This document shows, piece after piece, positions 38,137 to 46,935 of a stretch of DNA of 64,000 bases. Origin of the DNA: Psychrobacter sp. NG25 (lineage in GTDB: Bacteria > Pseudomonadota > Gammaproteobacteria > Pseudomonadales > Moraxellaceae). The stretch's first letter is position 1. Each line of letters starts with the position of its first letter. Below the pieces are notes generated by a model. The model made no database searches. It was not told where the DNA came from and saw only the letters and a program-made list of their open reading frames with translations. Both the position numbers and the translations under genes were made by a program. Location: assembly GCF_015234355.1 (NCBI RefSeq), contig NZ_JADGMV010000005.1, forward strand, positions 62,001 to 126,000, in the 5' to 3' direction.

Positions 38137-38310
38137 TGGGGCGTGTCCTCAATCCAATCGATAGTCATCTAAATGGGTTAAAAATGGCTAAATCTTGCCA
38201 AACAGCGTCAAATAGCTGACTAATATCTCGATATTATCTGCGCTATTTTCCTTGTTTGACTGCAATTTATCTTATTTTTATCACCATTTCTGAAATGAGG
38301 GCACGCCCTA
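38137..38310. mobile_element. MITE-like element, 174 bp, with 15-bp inverted ends
   Basis: Ends TGGGGCGTGTCCTCA (38137-38151) and TGAGGGCACGCCCTA (38296-38310) pair at 13 of 15 positions. The interior has no credible gene. The size, terminal repeats and intergenic position fit a non-autonomous element derived from an insertion sequence. A decayed relative of the right end lies at 59231-59295. I could not define a target-site duplication. Confidence 0.6.
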
Positions 38311-38367
38311 GAAACATTAATCTTGCTTGAGATATCAGTTATAAATCTCGAATAGGTCCATATCAAT

Positions 38368-38396
38368 AAAAAGGTAGCTAACAAGCTGCCTTTTTT
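38368..38396 (+). terminator. Terminator after the HIT gene
   Basis: A 12-bp stem with one G-T pair (AAAAAGGTAGCT with AGCTGCCTTTTT), loop AACA, then T-run. It lies about 250 bp after the HIT stop because the MITE-like element sits between them. Confidence 0.8.
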
Positions 38397-38534
38397 ATTT
38401 GCTTGGTAATAGTCATGTAACAATCTTTGAAGTAATGTTACGAATCCAGTACTTACCTAGGGTTTATGCAAGGAGTGTGATAAAAATCATATCTATCTAC
38501 GTTCGTTTGATTCATTTTGAGGATATTATTTTTT

Positions 38535-40580
38535 ATGAGTAAATTACCTCGTTCGACTATTTTATTGCCAGTGTTTGTGCCAGCAGCCATTATTATGCTG
38601 TTATTAGTGGTTGGTACGGCTATCAACCCTGATGCTGCGGGAGCACTGTTCAGTGACGTGCTGAATTTTACCACCGAAACGTTTGGGTGGTTTTATATGC
38701 TGGCAGTGGCATTGTTTTTATTATTTATTATCGCACTGGCCTTTTCACCTTATGGTGGGATTAAGCTTGGCCCCGATCATGCAGAGGCTGAATATAAGTT
38801 TCTTGAATGGTTTGCCATGCTGTTTTCGGCAGGTTACGGGATTGCGTTGCTCTTCTTTGGTGTTGCAGAGCCTGTCATGCATTTTGCCAGTCCGCCTATG
38901 TCTGCACCAGAGACGATTGCCGCTGCAAAAGAAGCGATGCAAATTGCTTACTTCCATTGGGGTTTTCACATTTGGGCGATTTATGCTGTAGTTGGGCTAT
39001 CGCTGGCATATTTTTCCTTTCGCCATGGCTTGCCGCTATCGATGCGCTCCACCTTATATCCTCTGATTGGTGACAAGATACATGGCCCTATCGGTCATGC
39101 AGTCGATGTGTTTGCGATTGTTGGTACCATGTTTGGTATCGCAACCAGTTTGGGTCTATCGGTATCACAAATCAACGCAGGTCTGAATTATCTCATGCCA
39201 GATTTGGTGCCTGTCAGTACGGGCGTTCAGGTCATTGCTATTGCAGTGATTACCGCTGCTGCACTGGTATCAGTGCTGGCAGGTATGGATAAAGGCGTAA
39301 AGCGACTGTCTATCTTAAACATGCTACTGGCAACCGCCTTGATGCTTTTTGTATTTATCGTGGGACCAACAATATTCATCCTCAATGCCTTTATGGAAAA
39401 TACGGGTAGCTACTTGGGTAATATCGTTGAGCGTACCTTTAGCTTGCAGGCTTATGAGCACAATGACTGGATTGGTAACTGGACGCTATTTATCTTTGCA
39501 TGGACGATTGCGTGGGCACCATTTGTCGGCTTGTTTATCGCCAAAATTAGCCGTGGTCGTACGATTCGTGAGTTCGTGTTAGGGGTGATGTTAGTACCGA
39601 CTTTCTTCACCTTTTTCTGGTTTGCGGTATTCGGTGACACCGCGCTAAATATGATTATGATTGATGGCTATAACTCATTAATTGGTGATGTGCAAAACAA
39701 TCAAGCAATTGCCTTGTTTAAACTATTAGAGAACCTGCCATTTACTCAGTTTGTCTCTTCACTAACGGTTCTATTGATTATTACCTTTTTTGTGACGTCA
39801 TCGGATTCTGGCTCATTGGTCATTGATGCGCTAGCAGCTGGTGGCCGTAGTGATACACCATGGTGGCAGCGGACATTTTGGGTCGTGACGGAAGGTGCGG
39901 TCGCTTCAGCACTGCTACTGGCTGGTGGACTAGAAGCCTTGCAAACAGCTGCTATTGTGAGTGCGTTGCCGTTTGCCATTATTATGTTGATTGCGATGTT
40001 TGGGATGTGGCGTGCGTTACGTATCGAAGGCCATCGTAACCAAAGCTTGGACAACAACAGCAAGCTACCACCGCATCTGCTCAATTCATCAGCATGGCGC
40101 GATCGTATTGATTACATCACCGATCAGCCTACACGAGACAAAGTCTTAAGTTATATCAAAAACGTGGTGATGCCATCGATGACTGAGGTTTCAGAGAAGT
40201 TCGCTGAAACAGGTTGGAAGCCCTCTGTGAATTATGATGCCGTCAATAATCGTGCGGTACTTGAGCTACAGCGCGGTGACGATGTCGAGTTCTGGTATGA
40301 GGTGCGCTTGTCAGAGCATGACGCTCCTGATTACTACACTGAAAAGATGGTTAGTGATTTGCCACAAGAGCATCATCACCGTGCAGAAGTATATCTGCGC
40401 CGCGGCGGTCAAACTTATGATTTGTACGGCTATAAGTCAGACTCTGTCATCAACGATATCATCGATCAGTTCGAAAAATATCTGCACTTCTTAAACGTGT
40501 CTCCAGATAGCCTACCATGGCGTATGCAAGAGCATGATGAAGACATCACACTAGAGCAGGGTAGTGTGTTTGATAAATAA
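38535..40580 (+). CDS. BCCT family betaine/choline transporter
   Basis: Sodium- or proton-coupled uptake of betaine, choline or carnitine for osmoprotection. About twelve transmembrane helices fill residues 10-505. The family signature is in WTIAWAPFVGLFIAKISRGR and WGFHIWAIYAVVGL. A cytoplasmic C-terminal domain of about 170 residues follows, as in BetT-type carriers, where it senses osmotic state. I start at ATG 38535; a TTG at 38517 would add six residues. GAGG lies 12 bases upstream. Substrate is inferred; BetT-like choline transport is the best guess. A second betaine system is at 52-55 kb. Confidence 0.93.
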   Translation: MSKLPRSTILLPVFVPAAIIMLLLVVGTAINPDAAGALFSDVLNFTTETFGWFYMLAVALFLLFIIALAFSPYGGIKLGPDHAEAEYKFLEWFAMLFSAGYGIALLFFGVAEPVMHFASPPMSAPETIAAAKEAMQIAYFHWGFHIWAIYAVVGLSLAYFSFRHGLPLSMRSTLYPLIGDKIHGPIGHAVDVFAIVGTMFGIATSLGLSVSQINAGLNYLMPDLVPVSTGVQVIAIAVITAAALVSVLAGMDKGVKRLSILNMLLATALMLFVFIVGPTIFILNAFMENTGSYLGNIVERTFSLQAYEHNDWIGNWTLFIFAWTIAWAPFVGLFIAKISRGRTIREFVLGVMLVPTFFTFFWFAVFGDTALNMIMIDGYNSLIGDVQNNQAIALFKLLENLPFTQFVSSLTVLLIITFFVTSSDSGSLVIDALAAGGRSDTPWWQRTFWVVTEGAVASALLLAGGLEALQTAAIVSALPFAIIMLIAMFGMWRALRIEGHRNQSLDNNSKLPPHLLNSSAWRDRIDYITDQPTRDKVLSYIKNVVMPSMTEVSEKFAETGWKPSVNYDAVNNRAVLELQRGDDVEFWYEVRLSEHDAPDYYTEKMVSDLPQEHHHRAEVYLRRGGQTYDLYGYKSDSVINDIIDQFEKYLHFLNVSPDSLPWRMQEHDEDITLEQGSVFDK

Positions 40581-40660
40581 TCGGATGGATGGGAATTAGT
40601 GTTTACTGATGCAAGTTATTCACGTTAATAGCTTGCAATAAGTGTAGGATTCCTTAGAAT

Positions 40661-40697
40661 AACGGCTTGTTTTCTCTGCAGATCAAGCCGTTTTTTT
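40661..40697 (+). terminator. Hairpin terminator or attenuator abutting the dusB start codon
   Basis: A perfect 9-bp stem AACGGCTTG / CAAGCCGTT around a 14-base loop, then seven T whose last base is immediately followed by the dusB ATG at 40698. It may end the BCCT transcript, but its position means transcripts entering dusB from upstream would be stopped or lack a free leader. Confidence 0.75.
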
Positions 40698-41729
40698 ATG
40701 TCTATAGATTCTCCTGTTTTACCCTCGTCTTTGCCAGTGTCTGAGCATCCATTATTGCAGCCGTTAACTATCGGTGGTCTGACGATTGAAAATCGTCTGA
40801 TGGTGGCTCCTATGGCGGGTGTGACAGACAATCCTTTTCGCCGACTGTGTAAGTCATTTGGCGCAGGTCACGCAGTCAGCGAGATGATTATCGCTGATAC
40901 TGCGCTTTATGCACGCAAAAAATCTTTGTATCGTGCCAATTTCGATAATGAAATTGCACCTATTTCTGCGCAGATAGCAGGGGCTGAACCCGACAAGTTG
41001 GCTGAGGCTGCTCGTTATCAAATTGATAATGGGGCACAGATTATCGATATCAATATGGGCTGCCCTGCCAAAAAAGTCTGCCGTAAGCTGGCAGGATCTG
41101 CGTTGCTACAAGATGAAGATTTGGTTGCGCGCTTGCTAGATGCTGCTGTCAACGCGGTCGATGCACCCGTAACGCTAAAAACGCGACTGGGTTATGAAAA
41201 TGGCCGCGAAAATATCTTGCGAGTGGCCAAGCGGGCAGAGCAAGCAGGCATTGCCGCGATTGCCATTCACGGGCGTACGCGTGAGGATATGTATACGGGC
41301 GAAGCACGCTATGAGCTGATACGTGAAGTCAAAGAAAGCATCAGTATTCCAGTCATCGCCAACGGTGATATTGATAGCGCGCAAAAAGCCCAACGCGTGT
41401 ATGAGTTGACAGGTTGTGATGCCGTGATGATAGGACGTGCTGCTCAAGGTCAGCCATGGATATTTCGTGATATTGGGCATTTCTTACGGACTGGTGAGAC
41501 TCTGGAAGCACCTAGTGTCAGTGAAATCAAAGAGATCGTACTGGCGCACTTGCAAGAGTTATATGGCTTTTATGGTGAGTATTCTGGCTGCCGTATCGCG
41601 CGCAAGCATATCGCTTGGTATACGACGGGTATTCCAAACTCTAATGCCTTTAGGCAAGCGATGTATGGTGAAGAGAGTACTGCTGGTCAGTTTCGCGTTG
41701 TTGAGAGTTTTTTAAAAGCCCATGAGTGA
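40698..41729 (+). CDS. dusB: tRNA-dihydrouridine synthase B
   Basis: FMN-dependent reduction of uridine in tRNA. The catalytic cysteine is C122 in NMGCPAKKVCRK. APMAGVTDNPFR near residues 36-47 and the FMN phosphate region IANGDIDSAQ and GRAAQGQPWIF are diagnostic of DusB. Length 343 includes about 20 extra N-terminal residues. The ATG at 40698 has no ribosome binding site and directly follows the T-run of a terminator-like hairpin. A GTG at residue 14 is an alternative but also lacks one. Unlike in many Gammaproteobacteria, fis does not follow. Confidence 0.94.
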   Translation: MSIDSPVLPSSLPVSEHPLLQPLTIGGLTIENRLMVAPMAGVTDNPFRRLCKSFGAGHAVSEMIIADTALYARKKSLYRANFDNEIAPISAQIAGAEPDKLAEAARYQIDNGAQIIDINMGCPAKKVCRKLAGSALLQDEDLVARLLDAAVNAVDAPVTLKTRLGYENGRENILRVAKRAEQAGIAAIAIHGRTREDMYTGEARYELIREVKESISIPVIANGDIDSAQKAQRVYELTGCDAVMIGRAAQGQPWIFRDIGHFLRTGETLEAPSVSEIKEIVLAHLQELYGFYGEYSGCRIARKHIAWYTTGIPNSNAFRQAMYGEESTAGQFRVVESFLKAHE

Positions 41730-41781
41730 TAGGTAATACAAGCGTTTACTGCCAAAGGAATATTGGGTTATTAAATAAGCC

Positions 41782-42171
41782 TTAGGGCTTATCAAGTGAT
41801 TCTGTCTTTGATGTTTGTTTAGTCGCTGACTGATCTTTTTGCCAAGGAAATCGGCCTTCTAATTCGACTTGTAGTGACAAACTCAGAAAGGTTCGAATAA
41901 GCACGATAAACCCCAATACTAAAACGCTGCGTAGCGTAGGCTCTGTGACGACAGTGGCCATAATATCGGCCGCAATCAGAACCTCTAGCCCTAATAGAAT
42001 AGATTTGCCAACGGTCTGCCTGATTTCGACATAAGTATCATGATTGAAGCTGCCTGTTCGGCGAACGCCTCGATAAAAAGCAAAAAACAGTCCAAAAAAC
42101 ATAATAAGTACGCCAATGATTTCTACTATCTTGGCAATCACATCAATGTAATGTGCTAGAGTTGCAATCAA
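41782..42171 (-). CDS. DUF1622 family membrane protein
   Basis: Small inner-membrane protein of unknown function. Three hydrophobic segments are visible: VIAKIVEIIGVLIMFFGLFF, SILLGLEVLIAADIMATVV and LRSVLVLGFIVLIRTFLSL. The FELGKRILLGLEFLIAADI-like motif (here GKSILLGLEVLIAADIMAT) is the DUF1622 signature. I prefer a TTG start at 42171, with AAGGA seven bases upstream, giving 129 residues. The longer frame from GTG 42219 has no such site. The C-terminal tail is Lys/Ser/Thr-rich. It is convergent with dusB. Confidence 0.83.
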   Translation of the reverse strand: MIATLAHYIDVIAKIVEIIGVLIMFFGLFFAFYRGVRRTGSFNHDTYVEIRQTVGKSILLGLEVLIAADIMATVVTEPTLRSVLVLGFIVLIRTFLSLSLQVELEGRFPWQKDQSATKQTSKTESLDKP

Positions 42172-42357
42172 AATATATTCCTTATGAATGTTCAGTGAAA
42201 TCGCAAATGCAGTAATCACGCTATTATAAGTTTTTGAACTCCCAAAGTCGTCAAATTATCTGGATGCGATGGCTGTTTTATTCACTTTAGTCTATGCTTT
42301 CTTGCTATTCTATAATTGAGATGATCATAGGCATAGGACAAACAAAAAGGACTTTTT

Positions 42358-43245
42358 ATGGCCAATCCCTCGAAACAAGCGATAACCAAAGCAGTAACAG
42401 GTAAGAATATTATTATTACAGGGGCTTCAAGTGGTATTGGCGAACGTACTGCTTTTTTGCTTAGCGAATGCGGTGCTCATGTTATCCTATTAGCACGCAC
42501 TGAAGACAAACTGAAAGCCGTTAAAGAAAGTATCGAAGAGTTAGGCGGCAAGGCCAATTATTACCCTTGCGATTTGACTGATATGGATGCTATTGAAAAA
42601 GTTAGTGAGCAAATTTTGATAGATTTTGGCCATGTTGATGTCTTGGTCAATAACGCTGGTCGCTCGATTCGTCGTTCAGTTCATGAATCGGTCGATCGTT
42701 TCCATGACTTTGAGCGTACTATGGATATCAATTACTTTGGTGCTGTCAAAATAGTTCTTGGATTTTTGCCGACGATGATTGAACGTCAGACGGGTCAAAT
42801 TGTTAATATATCCTCGATTGGTGTACTGGCAAACAGTCCGCGCTTTGCCGCTTATGTCGCATCCAAGTCGGCATTAGATGCTTTTAGTCGCTGCTTAGCT
42901 GCCGAAGTAAAAGGGGACAATGTGACGATTACCAATATCTTTATGCCATTGGTTCGTACACCTATGATTGCCCCAACCAAGCTATACCGCTACATGCCTG
43001 CATTAATGCCTGATGAAGCCGCGTTGATGGTCGCAAGAGCTATCGTCGATAAGCCAAATAGCATTGCCAGTAATATGGGGAAATTCGCGTCAGCTACTTA
43101 TTCATTGGCACCAGCGATCAACGTTGGCATTCAATCGATAGGCTATCGTATTTTCCCAAGCACCCGCGCTGGACTGACTACCGATAAGAAGTTAAACCTT
43201 GCTCAGCGTGCTTTTGCCAGAATCCTTCCTGGTGAGTATCACTAA
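42358..43245 (+). CDS. Short-chain dehydrogenase/reductase
   Basis: NAD(P)-dependent oxidoreductase with the cofactor loop TGASSGIG at 21-28, NNAGRS, and catalytic Ser-Tyr-Lys in NISSIG and AAYVASKSA. The C-terminal ~80 residues extend beyond the usual SDR core (total 295) and contain LMPDEAALMVARAIVDK, as in SDRs often found beside acyl-CoA or wax-ester genes. AAGGAC precedes the ATG. It is monocistronic with a terminator after it. The substrate is unknown; a fatty-acyl or ketone substrate is only a guess. Confidence 0.88.
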   Translation: MANPSKQAITKAVTGKNIIITGASSGIGERTAFLLSECGAHVILLARTEDKLKAVKESIEELGGKANYYPCDLTDMDAIEKVSEQILIDFGHVDVLVNNAGRSIRRSVHESVDRFHDFERTMDINYFGAVKIVLGFLPTMIERQTGQIVNISSIGVLANSPRFAAYVASKSALDAFSRCLAAEVKGDNVTITNIFMPLVRTPMIAPTKLYRYMPALMPDEAALMVARAIVDKPNSIASNMGKFASATYSLAPAINVGIQSIGYRIFPSTRAGLTTDKKLNLAQRAFARILPGEYH

Positions 43246-43638
43246 AATAGTAGGTTTATTGGCTCTGACATAAGATCAAAGAGGATACTGCAGTATCCTT
43301 TTTTAGTACCTTGAGAGGTGTTAATACTTATATAAACGGGTAGAGCAGCGGTGATTTTTAGCTATCTGATGACTAGAAACGCGAGACTATTAGATGCTTT
43401 AGGGTTTTACTTTTATTACCTCAGAATAAATGCCTCGTTTACGATGCTAACCAAGGCGGCTGGGATTATAGTAGAATGAACTTGCCATGCATGGTCTAAT
43501 CATCACGACTTTCATGCTCAACGAGATTATTGATTAAGCTTTGCATATCGAAAAATCTTAACAGCCACATAGATACACACTAAGCACTCATTCTCTGAGT
43601 GTTAAAAAATCCACATAAGATAATTTGAAGAGGTAAGA
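43246..43638. other. 393-bp intergenic region
   Basis: Carries the terminator at 43282-43304. The rest up to the glutaredoxin-like gene shows no coding frame or repeat. Confidence 0.5.
43282..43304 (+). terminator. Terminator after the SDR gene
   Basis: The 18-bp perfect palindrome AGGATACTGCAGTATCCT folds as a 7-bp stem with a TGCA loop, followed by six T. Confidence 0.85.
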
Positions 43639-44004
43639 ATGTTAGTTAAATTGCTACGAGAAGGTCTAGGACGAATTATTGCTGGTATAAGTGTTATGAC
43701 TCAAGGTAATGCTATGAAACGCACTGAAGAAGAACAAGCTCTCGTTAATAAGGCTGGTGCAGATCTATCATTGTATCAATTTCAATCTTGTCCTTTTTGC
43801 GTAAAAGTACGTCGCCAAATTCATAAATTGAATGTGCCTATTGAGCTTCGAGATGCAAAAAACAATGAGCAATTTCGCAATGAGCTTGCTGAAAATGGTG
43901 GGCGGATAAAAGTGCCTTGTTTACGTATTCAAGAAAACGACGATGTCCAATGGATGTATGAATCTAATGATATCAATGCTTATTTGCAACAGCGTTTTGG
44001 CTAG
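43639..44004 (+). CDS. Glutaredoxin / GST N-terminal-like thioredoxin-fold protein
   Basis: Thiol-disulfide protein with the active site CPFC at 51-54, in the context LYQFQSCPFCVKVRR, and the cis-proline region KVPCLRIQ. It fits dithiol glutaredoxins of the membrane-linked or GST-N type. The first ~40 residues are an added segment with a weakly hydrophobic helix (LGRIIAGISVM) that may anchor it to the membrane. GAAGAGGTAAGA precedes the ATG. Length 121. No partner reductase is adjacent. A role in redox homeostasis is inferred from the family. Confidence 0.88.
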   Translation: MLVKLLREGLGRIIAGISVMTQGNAMKRTEEEQALVNKAGADLSLYQFQSCPFCVKVRRQIHKLNVPIELRDAKNNEQFRNELAENGGRIKVPCLRIQENDDVQWMYESNDINAYLQQRFG

Positions 44005-44052
44005 CATTTATTTGATAGATTAGGGCTGTGTAGCAGATATATAGTTGTAGCT

Positions 44053-44172
44053 TCTAAAACAATAATCTCTAAAACAATAGCCTCTAAGATAGTGGTTTCT
44101 AAAACAACAGTATCTAAGGTAATAACATCTAAAGTATGGGCATTGAAAACATGGATATCGAAAGCGGAACCG
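44053..44172. repeat. 15-bp degenerate tandem array, about 8 units
   Basis: Units of the form TCTAAAACAATARYY begin every 15 bp at 44053, 44068, 44083, 44098, 44113, 44128, 44143 and 44158. The first six hold TCTAA; the last two (TTGAAA, TCGAAA) are more diverged and lie inside the next gene's start. Confidence 0.75.
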
Positions 44173-44930
44173 AAACAGAAACCGCTAACCAAGCTAACCA
44201 AATAGAAATTATCTATGAAGATGAGCATCTGGTGGCGATTAACAAAGAGGCTGGTCTACTGGTACATCGCAGCTGGCTGGACAAGGGTGAGACGCGCTTT
44301 GCCATGCAACTGACTCGTGATGCGGTCGGTTGCCATGTGTTTCCGGTGCACCGGTTAGATAAGCCTACATCGGGCGTGTTGTTGTTTGCCAAGAGCCCAG
44401 CCGTGGCGCGCAGCCTTACTGAAGCGTTTACTGCACACAAGGTGACCAAGCAATACTTAGCTGTAGTGCGTGGCTTTATGTCAGAGCAAGGCAGCGTTGA
44501 TTATGCGTTGAGCTTTAAGCCCGATGCGATTGCCGATAAGTTTGCCAATTTGGACAAACCTGCTCAAGAGGCGGTGACCCATTGGCAGAGTTTGGCGCAA
44601 ATTGAGTTGCCGTTTGCAGTGTCAAAAAAGCATGATACTACCCGCTATAGTCTCATGCGCCTGACTCCTGAGACTGGGCGCAAGCATCAACTGCGTCGAC
44701 ATATGAGACATTTATTCCATCATATCGTGGGTGATACGAGCCATGGTGACGGAAGACATAATCGGTTTTTTCGTACTCAATATGATTGCGCACGTATGTT
44801 GTTGCACGCTCAGACTTTAGCGCTTAGCCATCCGGTCACTGGTGAACCGTTGTTGCTAAAAGCGGGATTAGATAATCAATGGATGCGTATTATGGAAGAA
44901 TTTGGTTGGATAAATAGTACTGAAGATTGA
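44136..44930 (+). CDS. RluA-family pseudouridine synthase (TruC-like)
   Basis: Converts uridine to pseudouridine in tRNA or rRNA. The catalytic aspartate is D75 in PVHRLDKPTSGVLLF. Other family segments are YEDEHLVAINKEAGLLVH and MRLTPETGRKHQLRRHM. Length 264 and the absence of an S4 domain fit TruC (tRNA U65). The ATG at 44136 and another at 44151 both lack a ribosome binding site. The first ~15 codons lie within the 15-bp tandem repeat array that precedes the gene, so the N-terminal residues up to about 20 are repeat-derived and not part of the fold. Confidence 0.88.
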   Translation: MGIENMDIESGTETETANQANQIEIIYEDEHLVAINKEAGLLVHRSWLDKGETRFAMQLTRDAVGCHVFPVHRLDKPTSGVLLFAKSPAVARSLTEAFTAHKVTKQYLAVVRGFMSEQGSVDYALSFKPDAIADKFANLDKPAQEAVTHWQSLAQIELPFAVSKKHDTTRYSLMRLTPETGRKHQLRRHMRHLFHHIVGDTSHGDGRHNRFFRTQYDCARMLLHAQTLALSHPVTGEPLLLKAGLDNQWMRIMEEFGWINSTED

Positions 44931-45041
44931 GCAGCGTAAAGTTGAGAGTTTATCACCAGTATGTTTAGTTTAATAACAGTCTCTTATGCTGAATCGGCTT
45001 ATATCTGGACGTACTCCATGATTGGAGTAATTCACCGCTAA

Positions 45042-45260
45042 CTATTTGAAATATGTTTCAGTGCTGGCAACCCAATAAAGGCTCATATCTTCTTGTTTCA
45101 AGGGTACAGTCGCGAGTGTACGACCTTCATTGTCAGTGAATTCAATTTCATACACAGGGGGATTTTGATCGAAAATATGTACTACAGTACCCATATGACC
45201 TGCTCTGATATTGTCTTGAATATTTTTTGATACCTTAATAACATCGTTTATATTCAACAT
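45042..45260 (-). CDS. DUF4926-like small protein
   Basis: A 72-residue soluble protein with an SH3-like pattern: NDVIKVSKNIQ, then GHMGTVVHIFD, then VYEIEFTDNEGRTLATVPL. This matches the DUF4926 family, small proteins of unknown function that often occur near toxin-immunity or accessory loci. AAGG is found nine bases before the ATG. It is divergent from the putative lipoprotein gene. It opens the accessory islet up to 47.5 kb. Confidence 0.7.
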   Translation of the reverse strand: MLNINDVIKVSKNIQDNIRAGHMGTVVHIFDQNPPVYEIEFTDNEGRTLATVPLKQEDMSLYWVASTETYFK

Positions 45261-45419
45261 ACTGCTAAGCCTTATATTTAATAACGTCTGTTATGGGAAT
45301 AATCGAGGTTTTAGTGTTGTTTGCGCATAGCCTATCAATGATATGAAATAAAAGAGTATAAAGACTTCTCAAGCCTGTACTTAATAAGTGCTAATTAGTA
45401 TCGGTAAAGGAATAGGACT

Positions 45420-46172
45420 ATCAAAACTAAAATCAAACTTACTCTGTGGGTACTTTTTTCTCTAATTTTATCGCTACTCTTATATAAGCTTACTGGCTGT
45501 GTTGACACTGGTACACCAGAGGAGCGCCAAGCGCGGCGCATTGCTGCCTGTCAAGAGATGATCAATACGACACGCCCTATGCCAACTGATCATCTACCTT
45601 TAACAGAGCGAAGCGAGGAAGTTGAATTTAATGCTAAATGGGAACGTTGCCGCGCGATGATTGAAGATAAGTGGCTCCCTAACGAACAACGAGAAAATAA
45701 TTGGCTGAATGGAAAACAGTATCATTATGTCAAACTTGGAAATCAAGTCATCAAAGGACCAGCGAATCGTCTAAAAGTTAGGGTTAATGCATTTACTGTT
45801 GAATATGAATGGAAGCACAGCTATATCGAATACGACATCGAAACTAGGGAGTACTATTTGGCACCGCCTGATGCTCGCAGTGGTGTGTATTTCGATATGT
45901 ATTCAGTCAATAATTTAGCTTATCAAAGTGGAATAGCGATAACGTCTAATTATGATAAAGTCTGTGAGAAGTCAAAAACAGACCCAGATGAAGCAGGCGC
46001 ATTTATCTGGAACGGTATCTTATTTGCTACATTAACTCGCATAGAGTACAAGGGTGACAATCAAACTAAGTGGCAAGAAGAATGGCAACACATTTGTCCG
46101 ATAGCAGTAGAAGCAGTGACTAGCCAATTAAAAATCATTAGAACACAATCTACAACGACGATAGAGAAGTAG
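45420..46172 (+). CDS. Putative lipoprotein with a non-ATG start
   Basis: Unknown function. The first ATG (45558) gives 204 residues with no signal, but the frame is open upstream to a stop at 45405. The upstream part encodes a lysine-rich start (IKTKIK), a hydrophobic run (LWVLFSLILSLLYK) and LTGC, a proper lipobox, with the Cys codon at 45498. AAAGGA at 45406-45411 sits eight bases before an ATC codon at 45420, so that or CTG 45444 may be the start; alternatively the start codon has been lost. The mature part is charged, with Trp/Tyr-rich segments and several Cys. It lies in the islet with the DUF4926 and immunity-like genes. Confidence 0.6.
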   Translation: MKTKIKLTLWVLFSLILSLLLYKLTGCVDTGTPEERQARRIAACQEMINTTRPMPTDHLPLTERSEEVEFNAKWERCRAMIEDKWLPNEQRENNWLNGKQYHYVKLGNQVIKGPANRLKVRVNAFTVEYEWKHSYIEYDIETREYYLAPPDARSGVYFDMYSVNNLAYQSGIAITSNYDKVCEKSKTDPDEAGAFIWNGILFATLTRIEYKGDNQTKWQEEWQHICPIAVEAVTSQLKIIRTQSTTTIEK

Positions 46173-46388
46173 ATATATAAATAAAGCAGATATGATTACT
46201 AAGTATTTTGGTACCCTAGTGAGGACTTGAATCTTCGGCTGTAGGCTAATGGTAGCAACGTTTTAACTCGCTAGAATATTCACAGTGTACTTCATGGTAT
46301 ACATGTAGTGAGCTTTTAGATCATTTTAGAGTATTATTTTTATTCAGTATAAGCGATATTGCTTGTAATTGAATTACTGGAAATTAAA

Positions 46389-46811
46389 ATGGAAAACTAT
46401 CGATTATCACGTTTTCTGCCACGAAACAAAATACTAGATTATATTTCGGCGTTAGATGAAGATGGTTTAACGACCTTCGTGATATACAATGCTGATGATT
46501 ATGGGGTTTATTTGGTAACTCTTTTAGCTGAAGTTGCAAAGAAAAAAAACACTCCTCTTTGGTATAAACACTTGGGAGTACTATGTTCATCTCATTTATT
46601 TTTTATACACGGTGCTCAACTATCTGCTTTATTTTATTTTATCAAAGCTCATGAGCTAGATTCGAACGATACTTCCATATTAAATTCTATTTTAGATTTT
46701 GGTGAACCACCTGAAATTGTGCTGACTGAAGATCAAAAGAAGTATTATGCTGCTAAGCTGCTAGCATTAGAGCCTGAAAGTGAAAAAGCTTTGGCTATTA
46801 TCAATTCCTGA
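46389..46811 (+). CDS. Hypothetical protein (140 aa), possibly immunity-like
   Basis: No family recognised. I start at ATG 46389 (MENYRLS), which has GGAAATTAAA upstream; an ATG at 46359 would add ten residues. The protein is soluble, probably all-helical, with an acidic C-terminal third. Base use is more AT-rich than in the core genes around it, a sign of transfer. It stands between a putative lipoprotein gene and an Imm42-like gene, so a role as an orphan immunity protein is possible but rests on context only. Confidence 0.6.
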   Translation: MENYRLSRFLPRNKILDYISALDEDGLTTFVIYNADDYGVYLVTLLAEVAKKKNTPLWYKHLGVLCSSHLFFIHGAQLSALFYFIKAHELDSNDTSILNSILDFGEPPEIVLTEDQKKYYAAKLLALEPESEKALAIINS

Positions 46812-46935
46812 TTGGTGCGCTATACAGGCATCGAACTATAGGTTATATATGTATTAATTAGACTTCTTGCAGCCGTTGGAGCTTCGGTGTTGAAAGTCAA
46901 TAAAAATGGTACTTGTGTAAAAGGTCTAATAAACT

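Larger units (their letters stand above)
38118..38534. other. 417-bp intergenic region
   Basis: Contains the MITE-like element (38137-38310) and a terminator (38368-38396). The last ~130 bp before the BCCT gene should hold its promoter; no clear boxes were identified. Confidence 0.6.

Noticed and set aside
38220..38423. A 67-residue minus-strand frame
   Set aside because: It spans the MITE-like element and the adjoining terminator, so it is not a gene.
44001..44228. Minus-strand frame with pentapeptide repeats (LEAIV type)
   Set aside because: The repeats are simply the 15-bp DNA array read in frame; no start signal.
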